Shown: positions 32,292-44,977 of the stretch, piece after piece | How the letters are laid out: each line of letters opens with the position of its first letter | Numbering within the stretch: the stretch's first letter is position 1 | Assembly (NCBI GenBank): GCA_033439295.1 | Contig: JAVTLE010000005.1 | Coordinates: forward strand, 1,786,501 to 1,850,500 | From: Deuterostichococcus epilithicus | Lineage: Eukaryota > Chlorophyta > Trebouxiophyceae > Prasiolales > Stichococcaceae | Direction of reading: 5' to 3' | Length of the DNA stretch: 64,000 nt | The notes under the pieces: model-generated | The model's input: the letters and a program-made list of their open reading frames with translations, nothing else | Database searches by the model: none | Told to the model about the DNA's origin: nothing | Program-made: the position numbers and the translations under genes

Positions 32292-35088
32292 ATGGCATCT
32301 TCACAGCGCACCAAGCGCTTGTCCTCTGTGAAGCCACGACAATCGGCGGAAGCCGCAGAACCGGTTTCATCAGACTTGCTGGCACTCCAGTGCGCCCCTC
32401 ACCCCTCGGTACATTATGGAGCGCTTGCCTACAGCACGGCTTTTAGTCAAATTAAAGCGCGTGTATAGAAATTGTTTTTTCTGCATGCCTCCTGCAGGAA
32501 CGGGCGTCTGGCTGAGGCGCTTGCAGCCAGCAATGCGCTGAGCGACCGCATTGCTCAAGAAAACCGGCAGCTGCAGCTCGATGCGGGGGATCGAGAAAAG
32601 GAAACCTTTGAGGTGGGACATTACCTTCGGAAGGAGCTCGAGGAGCTCAAGCACGAGCTCGCCGAGCTCCATGAGCATAACACTGAGGTGAGGCCCGCAG
32701 AATCACGGCCACTGGTTGCCCATGCCGCCGCCACTGGTGTGCACCTCGACAACCTGACTGTTGCAGCACCGCCCCGGCAAGACGGTTTCACAAGCTGGAA
32801 GACGGGCCTAGCGTTCAACTTGCAGACAGGGCGGCAGGCAGAGCAGCAAGCGCGGGAGCTCGGCAGCGGCACGAGTGGGAGCGCGGCGAGGCAGACGCTC
32901 GAGCTGCTGAAACGGAAGCCTCAAGCCGCGTCAGCGCATGCAGGTCTGTGCACACTACGCTGAATTTGCGCAGCTGACACATTCTCGACAGCAAGAAACG
33001 GCTGCAGGCCGCGACCGTGGTGCAGCAAACGTATGCGCCTGCAGCGGTCCTTTCTTGTTGTGTTGTGGGTCTGCGGCTGCCGTGATGACGCCAGTGTTCG
33101 CCGGCACTGCGCTCGACGCATAGCAGCACCACGACAAAATCCAAATATCTTTGCATGCGTAATGATGAAACTTGAATGATGCCCCCAACAGGAGCTGGAG
33201 GCACGGCTGGCGTCAGTGGCCGGCTTTCGGGAGCAGCAGGGCTCCATCGCGCAGGAGCTGCAGTGTTTGCGCAGCGAGAGCGACAGAGTCAAGCGGGAGC
33301 TGGCTGACTAGGCTGGCACACTTTGATGCTGTATTGTGCAGATTGTTGGAGTTCAAATCATGTGCCATGCCTAAGCGTCCCTGACCCAGATGGAACGACT
33401 TGCCAGGGGGCAGCCGGAGACGAGCTTTGCAACTTGACGGCTGCTTATGTGACACAGATGCCTGTTTGCGCAGGCAAAGGGCCATGTGGTAGCGCAACAG
33501 CAGCTGCGGGACGAGATGGCCGAGCAGCAGCGGCAGGCCATCGCTGCACTTGCCGCCGAGCACGCCGCAGGAGCAGAGGCGAACCTGGACGCCCGGTCTG
33601 CCACAGCGCTTCAGTATAACCGGCGCCTCATAGCCGAGCTGAAGCTTCACGCTCAGCGGGGCAATTCGTTATGGACATTCAACGCGAATGCGTGCTCCAC
33701 CGTGTGCGGATCCCCCCAGCCATGCCACATTGTGCGCCACTTAGGCGGGCAAATCTTCAGATCTTCGGAAGCTTACAGCGGTATGCATCATTGGACGGGT
33801 GCAGTCATCTCCCCTTCGTATCACACTCTCTGAGCCGTGCATCACCACTGATCACGCCGTATTCGCCGTGGTCGTGCAGGAGAGTGTGCAGATGTTTGCG
33901 GAGCTGCGGGAGCTGCGCGACAGTCAGCAGGCGCTGCAGCGGGAGGTGATCCTGCAGCGCCAGCTGGAGGCGCAGTACTCGCAGCGCACCGCCCTGCAGG
34001 CAAGTGCCTTCCATGGGGTTCAGTCAGTGCCACTTTCTGGCAAGGGTCAAAGGGGACGGACTGAAAGGGGCATTGCGTGACTGAACCGCAGACTTACAGC
34101 ACCGTGTGGAGAGGGAGATTTGCAGGCCAAAAGGACCTGTTGCACGCAGTGCCTGAGCGACCGTGCTGCCTGCAGGCTCGAAAGCTGGCAGCGGCCAGAA
34201 AGGAGTCGACAGCGCTGGCCGGGAAGATGGCCGAGGCGGACGCTGCCTCTCAGGTGCAGCTGCAGGCGGCAAAGGACGCTGCGGCAGCGGACAGGGCAGC
34301 GGCAGAAGCGCAGGTCGACACCCTGCGCTGTCTAAACGAGCTGAAGGTACAAACAGCCTCAACCGGTCGGGCAGCGCCCGCAGGTAGACATTAGTTGGTT
34401 GCGTTCATATTTAATGAGTGGTGCACCTCATTCGTGTGCATCTCCGCCATCAGCCATGTCAATGCGAGTGGAGATGAGATGCTGCGCATTTCGCGGCTTC
34501 GAGACTGGCTTCGCCGACCGATTTTCTCGAATGCAGAGGCATGAGTTGAGGCGTCTCAAGGCGCTGTCGCAGACAGTGCTGCAGCAGCGCAGCGACATCG
34601 AGCTGTTCCTCCTGTCCAGCCTCAAATGGTGCGATGGCCGATTGCAGATGCACATTTGCTTTTGGCTTGAGGGAGTTGCTAATGCCGCAGAGGTGACGGT
34701 CATCTGCTCATAGCTAGCCTGTTGCCAAATCTGGAGCCAGGCGATCGTAGATTTCATCACCTACGTGAAACGAATGGGCAGGTGCAAGCGGAGGTTGCAA
34801 GGACCAGCAAGCCGCAGGGCACATATGCCGTGGAGGCCGCGTCAGCGGCAACAGCGCCCGCTGCCCAGTTCGATCTCAGGGTGCGTCAAGGATTGCTCAG
34901 GTTTTCCATGCCAACTTGCATATCACCAAATTATTTTGGCAACTGATGAGCGAGGCGACACTGCCTTCTGCATGCAGGACTTGACATGGGAGGACAGAGA
35001 GAAGGTGCTGCAGCTGCTGTTTGCAAAGCTGAATGACCCGAAGCAGCAGGCCTTCTTCGAGAGGATGCCTGCCCACATCCAAGCATGA
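32292..35088 (+). CDS. BBOF1: BBOF1/CCDC176-like ciliary coiled-coil protein
   Basis: BBOF1 is a ciliary doublet/basal-body protein of motile ciliated cells. The model begins at ATG 32292 (exons 32292-32389, 32498-32687, about 32867-32943, from 32992), continues through coiled-coil exons near 33191-33290, 33481-33650, 33880-34000, 34175-34350, 34526-34630 and 34780-34880, and ends with the exon finishing at 35088. Nearly all of it is heptad-rich (RKELEELKHELAELHEHN, ELRELRDSQQALQREV). Two segments decide the call: RHELRRLKALSQTVLQQRSD-IELFLL, matching the RVKKLAKNILDERTEVERFFL type segment, and DLTWEDREKVLQLLFAKLND, matching DLTWEQKEKVLRLLFAKMN of animal BBOF1. Middle exon borders are not all proven; the exon near 33290 must splice out at AGA-gtcaag to avoid a stop. 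Confidence 0.7.
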
Positions 35089-35396
35089 CAGCAGGAGGAT
35101 GTTGCCCTGTTCTGACGCTGTGCTTTACCATGCATGGACGGCATTATATGGAAGCCAAACATGTCACGAAATTATAATGTGAGGGTGGTGGCCAGAGACG
35201 GCCTGAGGGGAAAGTGCCCATGAAAACCGACGGCTGCTGGTGTTGCACGACTCCTGTTACCATCATGTCCAGCCCCAAGGCAACCTGCTCAAACATTGCC
35301 CAACTACCTGCAGCTCCCATTTCTGACACGGTGCCACTTGGCCCTTACTTAAACCCCCTCTTTTCAAATGCACGTCTGCAGCTGATGAGCTCTTGA
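35089..35396. other. Convergent intergenic region, BBOF1-like / RKP
   Basis: 308 bp between two stop codons. No TGTAA signal was found on either strand, and nothing coding or structured was recognised. Confidence 0.4.
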
Positions 35397-38300
35397 TCAC
35401 CTTTTGCGGGCCTCTTTCCACTCGTCGATTCTCGCCTGCAGTGCCGCAGTTAAGCACCGTCACTCGCCTCCTCGAGCAAGGATGGCATGCGTCAATCACG
35501 CCGAGTCGAATAGCAGGTGCCTTTAGACCGTTCAATAGTGATCAGGCGAAACCTGCCGACTTTATGTGCAATCAGTTCTGCAGGCCAGCAAGAAAAAGGT
35601 GCACCTTCAGATCGGTGTCAGGCTTGATCATGTCGAGCGTGAGCGGCGACCGGTTGAAGGGGTCCGTTTTGGACGACATGAGGTGTCGCTCAATGGTGGC
35701 GCGGTCCACCGTGATCTTCGAGTCCGGCAGGACCACCGGGTCCTGCATAATGATCAGCACGACAGCCTGAGCAAATCGTCCACCACAGTCGCACAGCGGC
35801 GCTGGGAACACTTGCATCTGCAGGAAGTGCAGGGCTCATGCCGCTTGACCGCGTCCCGGCTTGACCGCAATGCGGCCAGAGACAGGGGTGACTGCGCGCC
35901 GCCGCCGTCCGCAAGCATTGAATCCCACAGAGGGCGAGGCCGATGATGGTAGCGTGGGCTCCCCGTCACTGCCATGACAGTGCGAGGTGTTCACCGTCAT
36001 GACGGTGCTGAGCAGCGGGTCCAGGAAGTCGTCTGGCGCCTCGGTGGAGGCCTCCGCGTCTGCGCTTGCGCGCACCGCTTCCTGCTCCCGCAGCTCCTGT
36101 GTGGCACACGAAACGGGACGGTCAGCCGCTGTCAGTGCCTGTGTCGCTCGTCGCGGCCGTTCGCGCTCACCAGCCTGTCCGATGCTGGTCGGTGTCGAGC
36201 TGCCGCCCTGTGGCGATGTCACGGAAGTGCCCCCATTTTCACGGAGTGACGCTCTCTCCGCGCTCTGGAGGAGTTTGAGAGCTGTGTGAAGAAAGCAGCA
36301 CCGTGCACACAGGCAGGTGCGCTGCAGACGCCAAGCAAGCCCGCCGCGAGGAGCCGGCGCACCTTGACGACCGCTACAAACTCCCTGAACACCGCTGCGT
36401 CGGCGTAGGCCGCCTCGTTGCCCGGCTTCTGCGCCTTCCACTCTAGGCCCTGCGCCGCGAAATCCTGACTTCATGGCTCCATGCATCAGCTGCAGCATGG
36501 ACTCCAGGCCTTGCAAGGGGACTTGGCTGGCACCTGAGGACGGATCTTTCTGCTGTTCGATACTTTTGCACCCCCAATTCATCCCCACAGTTGAACAAAC
36601 TTCACGGGGCTGGCTCACGAGCGGCACGGCATTTTGATGCACGCACCGCGGTGTGCTCCAGCGCGCCGATGGGGCACGTCTCGGCAGCTGCCATGGCCCC
36701 GGCAATGGAGTGGCCGCAGCTCTCGCCCTCCTGCCGCTCAACGTCAAATAGGCGCGCCAGCGTGCCTGCGGCAGCATGACATGCTGGCAACTTTACGCAA
36801 GACTTGACGCTCGACTGCGCCCTAATTGCTCTGCCTACTGAGGCTTCAAGCAGGTGCAAGAAAGTGCGTGGCTAGGCCAAGACCATGTCGCTAGATATTC
36901 GGATGCCATCCAACACAGTTCCACACCGTTGCTTAGGCCATGTACAAAGTCTTGGAACATGCAGGGATGCTCTGACAATGATGAGATACAGAGGGGGCAC
37001 GCCGCAGCTTCAAAGCCAAACGAAGCTTCGCGCGCAGCTGCTCACCAACGAGGGGTGCGAGCAGCGATGGCCGGTTGACCTTGTGCAGCGCCGTCAGATT
37101 CATTGCCATCGTCGCGTCCAGCAGCGTCGCCCCTGCGCACCACGTCGGCCAGACATCAGCCCGCCAACTGTGAATGCCATTCAAGCTCGCAGCCTGCCTT
37201 CACAGCGTGCAAGGGCCACTCTTCGCATGCAGATCGTGACGTCAGCGGTCACAGTGCCGCTGGCTGAGGGCAGTGCCGGTCAGTTCACAGCCTCGGCACG
37301 GCGCGTCGGGCTTGGCATTGGCCTGCCGCAGATCTGCCACGGACCAGGTCCGAGGAAGGCACACGGCAGGAGCGGCGCAGGCGGCAAGCGCACACCGCTG
37401 CCGGTGGTGTGGCTCAGGATGAAGCTGAGCAGCTCAACGAGGCGCGTGAGGTTGAGGGTGGAGCCGCCGCGGAAGGCGCCGGGCAGCTGCGCCGCCAGGA
37501 ACTCCAGCAGGCGCTCGAGGTTGCCGGACAGCTCGAACATGAGGCCGCAGCGCCGCTGCGCCTGCGGGTCCGCCTGCCGCCCCGCCGCCTGGCTGTCGTG
37601 CACCTCCTGCAGGGTTCAGGGTTTGACACCGACTTGTGCGCGGCACGGGCTGCATTCGGCTTCGGAAGTCAACATCGTCAGCGTTTCCAAAAAGTAGAAT
37701 TCAGCGATTGGGGGACACAGCGCGTCAGCAGTGTGGTTGATGCGGTCAGAACAGCGCGAGGTAAGGATCCTTGGAAGGAACTGCAGCGCTGGAGTCGCAT
37801 CGCAGTTCATTGTCGCACCTTGAGCACCACGATGAACTCGGTGACGGTCCAGTTAAGGGTGTTGAACAGGCGGTTCAGGAAGGCGTCAAACACCTCGCCG
37901 TGCTGCAGGCACGCGTCCCGCAGCAGGTTGCGGAACAGCAGCGACGAGCCGTCCAGCGCCGCCGCCGGCAGCTGCATGTCACAGCATGAACTTCTTGAAG
38001 AAAGCTAGTGGCAGGATTGTGGGACTGGCATGCCCTGGATCCCCGCCAGCATGCAGACGGGCAGAGCTTGCATGCCCAGCACGTGCCAACAGCTGCAGTG
38101 CACCTGGCCAAAGCCGCCGCCCTTGGTCAGGCGCAGCAGGATGCCGGAGATGTTGACCCAGGAGCGGGCGTCAAACGCCGCTAGCAGCGACACCATCAGC
38201 TTCTGCTGGGCGGCCTCGTTTTGCTCGAATGCCGCCACGAAGTCCTGCGGCGGGAGCGGCGACAATGCGGCGTCAGCCTCGGAGCGCCGCATGTGGCGGC

Positions 38301-41300
38301 ATGGACTGCATGTGCTGAAGTGCAACGGCGCTGCGCATCAGGGACAGCCACCCTATGCTTGACCGCTGAAGTTGCAGCTGCAGCAGCCGAGCATCACTCC
38401 CTGGATGCAGCATTATAGAGAGGCCGCCCGCTCAGGAGGGGCTGTCCAATGCTTCACATGCGTCTCATGGCACGATCAGGGTGCAGAAGCGGTAGTCCCA
38501 GCAGAGAGTCAACTGCAGACCTGCGTCTGCAGCAGCTTGGAGATCGCCTGCAGCAGCTCGTCTCGGACATCCGGGTTCACAATCCGGGGGTCGTGGAAGT
38601 GCAGCACCTGCATCACCGACCACGACTGCCTCTGACACGGGATCCGTGACACTGGCGCTTCACTGTTCATGTCCTGAACGGCCCGCTTGTCGGTCCCTGC
38701 CGCAACGGGACAGGCAGCTGCGCAGCGGCATCAGGACGCCGCTTCAGCGGGCGGCAACCCTGCAGTGGCAAGCCCCCGGCATGGGGGGCGCAGCGCACCA
38801 GGAAGGTGATGATGTCCTGCAGGCCGCGCGGCAGCAGGCTGCGGGTCTCGCCAAGGGGCCCGCCACCGGGGCCGCTGGCCACCTTGAGCGCATGGAATGC
38901 GTCCACCAGCGACTCCACATAAAACTGCAGCCAGCCGCAAGAGTATAGCTTTCTCCGACTGACTGCCGCAACATCGCAGCCACATGCTCGCGAAGCGCGC
39001 GCCGGCCTTGTGGCGCCGGTGACGGCCAGATGATGCTGGTGCGGGCGCGTAGGCACCTCTTTGATTGCGCCAGCGGCAGACACTTTGCAGCCACGGGACA
39101 AGGCAGAAGGGTGGATCAGGCCATCGTCCAGGGGAAGGGGCTCAAGCGCACCTCCGGGACGTACTGCAGCAGCGGGCCGCGCTGACTGATGGCGAGCAGC
39201 ACGCGCACCAGGTGAGCGCTGACCGTGAACATCGCCTGCGGCTTCCACCCCTGGTACAGGCAGACCTGCGGCGCCACAAACCACACCGTCCGGCCGGGTC
39301 CAGAGGCCACACCAGTCAGAAGTTGTGGTTGTTTCAAAGCACCAATGTCCAGTCGGCCTCATGTGTAGTCAGCAGGCAGCCGAGCCTGCTTGGTGACGAC
39401 ACCGCCTAGCAGAGCCTGGTTTCACAGGGAATCTGACGGATGCAGGAGGGAGGCGCAGAGGTGGTGGCGGCATCACGTCGAGCCAGGAGCAGATGCGGGT
39501 GCTCTCGATGGCGTCGTCCCGGAAGACCTGCTGCGCCTCCCGCAGGTGGCGCGCATAGTCCGGCTGCGCGCTCGGCTGCGGCCCGTGCAACCGCCGGCCA
39601 ACGTCCGCCAGCTGCATGGCAAAGCGCGGCAAAGCGAGGCGTGAACCCGTGAGGCGGAGAGGGACAGCTCGAGGCCTCACGTTGACGGAACACCCTGTTG
39701 CACAGCTGGCAACGCTGCCGTGGCTGAAACGCGCAGCGCCAGCGCACACAAGTTCGCACTGCATCTTGTGAGCTGGGCAGGCTTGACCGTGTTCAAAAGC
39801 CCAACATACGCAAGGCCTGACGCCAGGGCGGCGCACAGGGCCCGGGCCACCTGCGCGAGGGAGGCCTCCTGGCTGAGCGCCTGGTACTGGGCGCCCTTGA
39901 AGGCGGACACCGCGCCGAGGCGGTACACCAGCATCGCGCGGTCCAGCAGCTCCCCAGCCTGCTCCCAGCCTGTTCGTGTCGCAGGGCCCACAGCACCCTT
40001 TAGACACAGCACCCTTGGATACACAGATGACATCCTTGAGGCTCCCCCGCCTGCTTACAGCCTGTTCGTGGCGCAGGGCGCACAGAAACCTGTAATACAC
40101 AGGCGAGGTTTCTCGAGGCTCAGCGTTGCGGCGGGCTCGCAATGCAGCCTGGGGTGTTTCGTGACGCGCCCATCCAGAGACAGACGCATATCAGCACACT
40201 CTGCGCTCTGACACTCCTGGGGATGCTAGGAGCTGCACAACCGGTTTCAGTCGCGCAGAAAGGAGCTCAAACGGGCTGCAGCAGTGCAGTTTGCAGGCGG
40301 GAGGCGGGGGCGGGCGCACTCATGGTGTGCTTGGGTTTTCGCGGCGGCGGCTGCGTGGGCGACGCGGCGACGAGCGGCACCGTCACGTGCGACAGGTCCA
40401 GCCCCGCCAGCGGCACCTCCTTCAGCATGTGGCTCAGCGTGCCGCCCAGGCGCTGCATGCCGCCCCAGTAGCGGTCCTTGTGCAGCTGCTCCCGCGTCAG
40501 GCCCTGCAAGGGCAGCATGCCATCCCCGCACGTCATCTGGTGCCCCTGCAGCAGCCCCGGACGAACGGGCTCGGGCTCTCTGTTGCATGCGGCAGCTCAG
40601 CAGCAACCTTCCAGTACCTACAGCAGATGGTCTAGGATGCGAGATCATCTCACATCACTATCATGCGAGATGAGGCAGACGAGAGTCCGCTACAGACGTC
40701 TCCAGGCGGACGCCTGGCTGCTTTCACCAGCAGCACAAACAACGCTGGCTGGAAGCATTGTCTTGAATGCAGCCGGGGGGCGCACCCTGCAGAACAGGTC
40801 GCCGGCGGCGAAGCTGGCGGTGCCTTCATTGGCCTGGCTGGCCTCCACGTGCGGCCCCACGATGTGCAGCAGCGCAAAGTATGTCGTCATCAGCACGCTG
40901 GCATCTGCGCAGCAAAAGTAGTGCGTCCCGATGAGCAGCGTGAGAGGCCGCCGTGGATGCCCGCATGCCATGGCGTCTGGCGCACATCTCGAGTGAGAGC
41001 CTGCAACCGTCGTCCCATGGGTCAGCTGTCAGGACCTGCTCCGACTCGTTGCTACGGTGTCATGGAATGCTGTCAGATGGCCCGTGCCGTGCGCGCGCAC
41101 CCGACAGGCCGGCGGGCTGAACGTTGCGGACCATGCCGATGTTCTTCTTGGCCAGGTACTCCACAAAGGCAGCAAAGACGGAGGATACGCGGCGCCCCGC
41201 CACGTTGGAGTCCATCGTCAGCGGCACCTCGTACAGCAGCTCGCACAGCTCCAGCTGCCGCCGCTCAATGGCCGACACTGCGGCAGCACGGTCGAGGCCC

Positions 41301-44300
41301 ATCTCGGCCCGCGTCACAGACTTGCCCACGAGCATCCAGGCGCCGGTGTCGCAGGCCCGTTGCTGCCCCAGCTGTCGAGGCCCCGGATGATGAAAACTCT
41401 GCCACCTCATACCGGCAAGCCCCAACCCCCACGCATCCATGGCGGTCCAGCGCTTGAAGGCAGCAGGAAATCAGGCGTGCAGGGGCGTGTGGAGACGTTC
41501 AAGTGTGACTTCCGCTGATATTCCATTGCACCTGCTTCATGGAGAGCCTGCACCGAGTCCCGGTAGGCTGCCTGGTCGATGCGCTCGTCCTCTGCGTGCT
41601 TGTCGCCGCTTGCGAACCACACCTGCACATTCGGCCTGCCTCTTTGAAGGAGCATCGCTGGACAGACATTGCGCAGCACACATGTGCGATCGATTGGGAA
41701 GCGCGGCCATTGTCCAGCATTGCCAGCCAGACTTGGCAGCCAGCAGCGTTGTGAACGGATGCAGCAGATTGAACCAGAATTTTCTGCCAAACCAGTTGCC
41801 ATTCACAGCGTCTGCCGCAGCGTGTGTGTGTGAAGACGTTAGCATGACTTCTGCGGGGCGCTGCCTCGCAGCGGAATCGACCAAAACAAGCGTGCCTTGG
41901 GAATGAGGGCGCGCAGCTCGCGGCTGGTGGGCTGCTTCCTGGACAGGAAGGCCTCCACTTGGCGAAAGAATACCCGGTGGCTGTGGTTGGTGTTCACCCA
42001 GATGTCCCGCGCATGCGACAGCCGCAGCTGCAGGAAGGAGGCGTGGGGGGCAACACAACATGAGTCAGTGCCTTGAGCAGGGCGCACAAAGAGCTGCATT
42101 ACCGACACTGCATTCAGTGTGCATGACGCAAGATAGCATGGAGCCAATATGGCACCAGTCTCAGCAGCGCGATAAGCAGCCTGGCACCAATGTGGCTGGG
42201 GGCGCACGTGTGCACAAGACAGCCTGCAGCGCTCGGATGCCCTCAGCTGAGCACGGAGCCAAGCACGGGAGGCAGGAAGCACCAGGAAGCAGGCGGCGGT
42301 GAGGGGCCAGTAGGCGCCGCTGAGGCGCACGGCCGCCGGATCGAACATGGCCGTGCGGGCAGAGCGAGCCAGCTGGTCCCACACCCCCCTGTAGCACGCC
42401 CGCAGCTCCTCCTCCTCCGATGTCATCGCCAGCAGCTGCGCAGGCGGCGAGCACACCGTCAGGCAGAACGGAACAGCTTCAGAGCAGGCAGGGGCAGCAG
42501 CTCCATAGCAGGCACAAGCAGCCTGATCTCCAGGCTGCTGGGTGTACGGCGTTGTTGTGGAGCAGGCCGCCCTGTTCGCTGCAGCACTGCAGCGTTTGCT
42601 GGATGGCGGACCTGTGCCTTACCCCACAGGCTGACCCCGCTTGCACATGACACGAATTGCCCCAACGCCCCAAGCAGCCAGCTGCATGCTGCATGCTCCA
42701 GGCAGGGCGTAGGCCGGCCGCAGGAGCTGCCTCATGTCCTTCGGCAACCAGGGAACGCCTCGACCTGGTCTGGTTGTCTGTCATTCGCACGGGAGGGGCA
42801 GCCGGAGACTCACGCGCAGCGCCAGCGCCAGGGCGCGCACGACCGGCGAGTCGCTGCCCTTGGCGCGCCTCAGGCAGTCGGTCACATACGGCAGGAAGGC
42901 GTCGCCGATGACGAAGGGCCGCGCCAGCAGCGGCGCCAGGTGGCTCCCCAGCTGCGCCGCGAGGACGGTGACCTCTGCTGCCGCCAGCTCGCGCGGCGGC
43001 GCGTCCGGCTGCAGCGGCACGCTGCCGGCTGGCGGCGCGGGGCTGCCCTCCGCCACACGCTGCAGCGTCCCCAGCAGGTACCGTGCCTGCGTTTGGCACA
43101 ACAGAGGTCGGTATCAGGAATGTTACTCAGCCAGCAGGGAACTTTGCAGGCTGCCAGCAGCAGGACAGGTGGTGATAACCCTGCTCGGTCTGGCGCAGCG
43201 GCTCACAAGGCAGGTTTCATGGCAAGCATGCTCAAGAGACTACCGACCGCGGTTGGCCTGACTGACACAGGATGAAAGTGCGTGTCGTGGGCAAACCTGA
43301 GCGCTGACGCTGGGGCGCGGCGGGTCCTGCAGCGGTGCGAAGCCGGGCACCGGGTACTGGAATGGCATAGCGCCAAAGTTCAGGGTGCACTGCTCTCCGT
43401 GCGACAGGCTGAGCGCCGGGAAGTAGGCCAGCCCCTTGCCGAAGCGCCGCACGTTGTTGAAGGCCACTGCACGCGAGCGCAGTGACGACCGTCAGATCCT
43501 TGTCTTGTGGGTGTGACAAGTGAGTGACCCATCGACACACCAGCAGGTGGATCTCGCGAGGATACAAACATGCTGTTTGTCTACAAAGCATGCGGCATTT
43601 CCGGGGGCAAGTCACGCACCGCCCATGTTGACGCCGTTCTTGGAGAAGGACAGCTCCCCCTTCTCCAGGTCCAGGCACACGCCGATCACATCGCCCGCCG
43701 CCCAGGGCCTGCTTTGCGACAGTCGAACCGTGGAAAGCCATCCAGTTGCCCTCCTACTGCGCCGCTGCTGGTGTCCCTGGCCTCTCCATGCAAGGGCACC
43801 GGCGGCCTGCAAGATGGCTGTGGCAAAATCGGCCGGACAGCTGAACAGCCTCGGCTGAACAGCTCGAGATTAAACACTCACGTGCCATACGGCGCATTGT
43901 TGACGTTCCAGCGCTGCACGCGCTTGCCGTCCCAGGCATACGAGTCGGGCGCGTCCCCCACGCCCTCCTCGTTGTTGAAGGGGCACCGCAGCGTTGCCCA
44001 CCCGATCTGCTGGATGCCGCACGTGCCCAGCGTGACTTCGTACATCCATGCGCCCTGCAGCCGCCGGGTAATGCAACGCTCAAGCGCCGACGTCAGATCT
44101 GCTGCCTCCAGTATATGTTGGTGAAGCGCCCTTGAGTGCAGGCCCGTGTCATGCAGCAGCTGGTCTTTTGCACCACGAGTCATACAGCAGCTGGTCTTTT
44201 GGTCTCAAAGCCAAGCCGCTGCCACCTTGAAGACGGCTGTGCTGGCACGGGCGCTGCTGAAGTTGCTCAGGCTCTCGATGCGCGTCGCGTCGATGGACAC

Positions 44301-44977
44301 ATCGCCCACTGCCGATTGTCGGTGCAGGAACACCTCCGACGGCCCGATGCGGCCGGACGCCTGCTGGTCGATCGTCGGCTCAAACATGGCATCCGCATCC
44401 TGTTGAGCATGGTCGTCTCGAGTTAGTGGTTGGAATGGGGGCATGGCTGAAAGCAGGACGCCCATGGTCAGGAAGCGTAATGTTTGGATCACGTGAGCGC
44501 CATCTTGCCTATGCCATGCCAGAACCGCCTGCCGTCACCTGCGCGATGCTGTCCAGCCGTGTCTGCAGGCGGTGCTCCACTGCTTGGCTCCTGATGTGCC
44601 CATCTGCAGTGTTACACAGTACCAAGACTTGGACCGCCACGGCATGCCATGATGCGGCTTGCGGAAAGCCTCGCTGAGAGAAAGGCAGATGCACGCATTG
44701 ACACGAGCGTTCATGCACCGGGATGGTGCAGCTCTGTTCGTCCCGCTGCAAGGCTCGCGGCGCCGTACAGGACGCAGGCATGAGGTGGCGCCGCCGCCGA
44801 CCTACCTGAAACAAGCTCTGCGCATGAGCCTTCCTCGTCCAGCACATGCTGCAGGACACTGGCTAGCTTCTGGTTTGCTGTAGTGGGCGACGCCTGCCGG
44901 TGCAGCACGTTTGCGGGCTGAAAGTGACTGTCAAGGTGGCTCTTCAGGCCGTAGAAGCCGTTCGGGTCGGACATCAC
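35397..44977 (-). CDS. RKP: RKP/KPC1-type SPRY ubiquitin ligase ending in a Ufd2-type U-box
   Basis: Well over 1,200 aa. RKP (plant KPC1 relative) is an E3 that targets CDK inhibitors. From ATG 44977, the SPRY domain spans exons 44054-43882 and 43708-43620 and the next (about 43468-43300): WMYEVTLGTCGIQQIGWATL, GDVIGVCLDLEKGELSFSKN, GEQCTLNFGAMPFQYPVPGF. The long helical body matches RKP: FYVESLVDAFHALK, AAFEQNEAAQQKLMVSLLAA, LRDACLQHGEVFDAFLNRLF and LVELLSFILSHTTGS. The C-terminal exons chain in phase: 37132-37046, 36765-36647, 36449-36363, 36096-35995, 35742-35605, 35435-35397. They run from SLLAPLVG into APDDFLDPLLSTVMTDPVVL, DRATIERHLMSSKTDPFNRS and ARIDEWKEARKR, which is a U-box, not the RING of RKP. 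No CxxC/CxH RING pattern is present. Confidence 0.88.
39965..40085. repeat. Imperfect tandem duplication in an RKP intron
   Basis: Two diverged copies, each starting cagcctgttcgtg and containing cgcagggc, a C-rich stretch, acacag and gaggctc, follow one another between RKP exons. Unit length is about 95-100 bp with several substitutions and small indels, so the duplication is not recent. Confidence 0.65.

Noticed and set aside
35572-35817. The U-box exon as a stand-alone small gene or UFD2 fragment
   Set aside because: Flanking exons on both sides join it in phase, and the upstream ones carry RKP homology.
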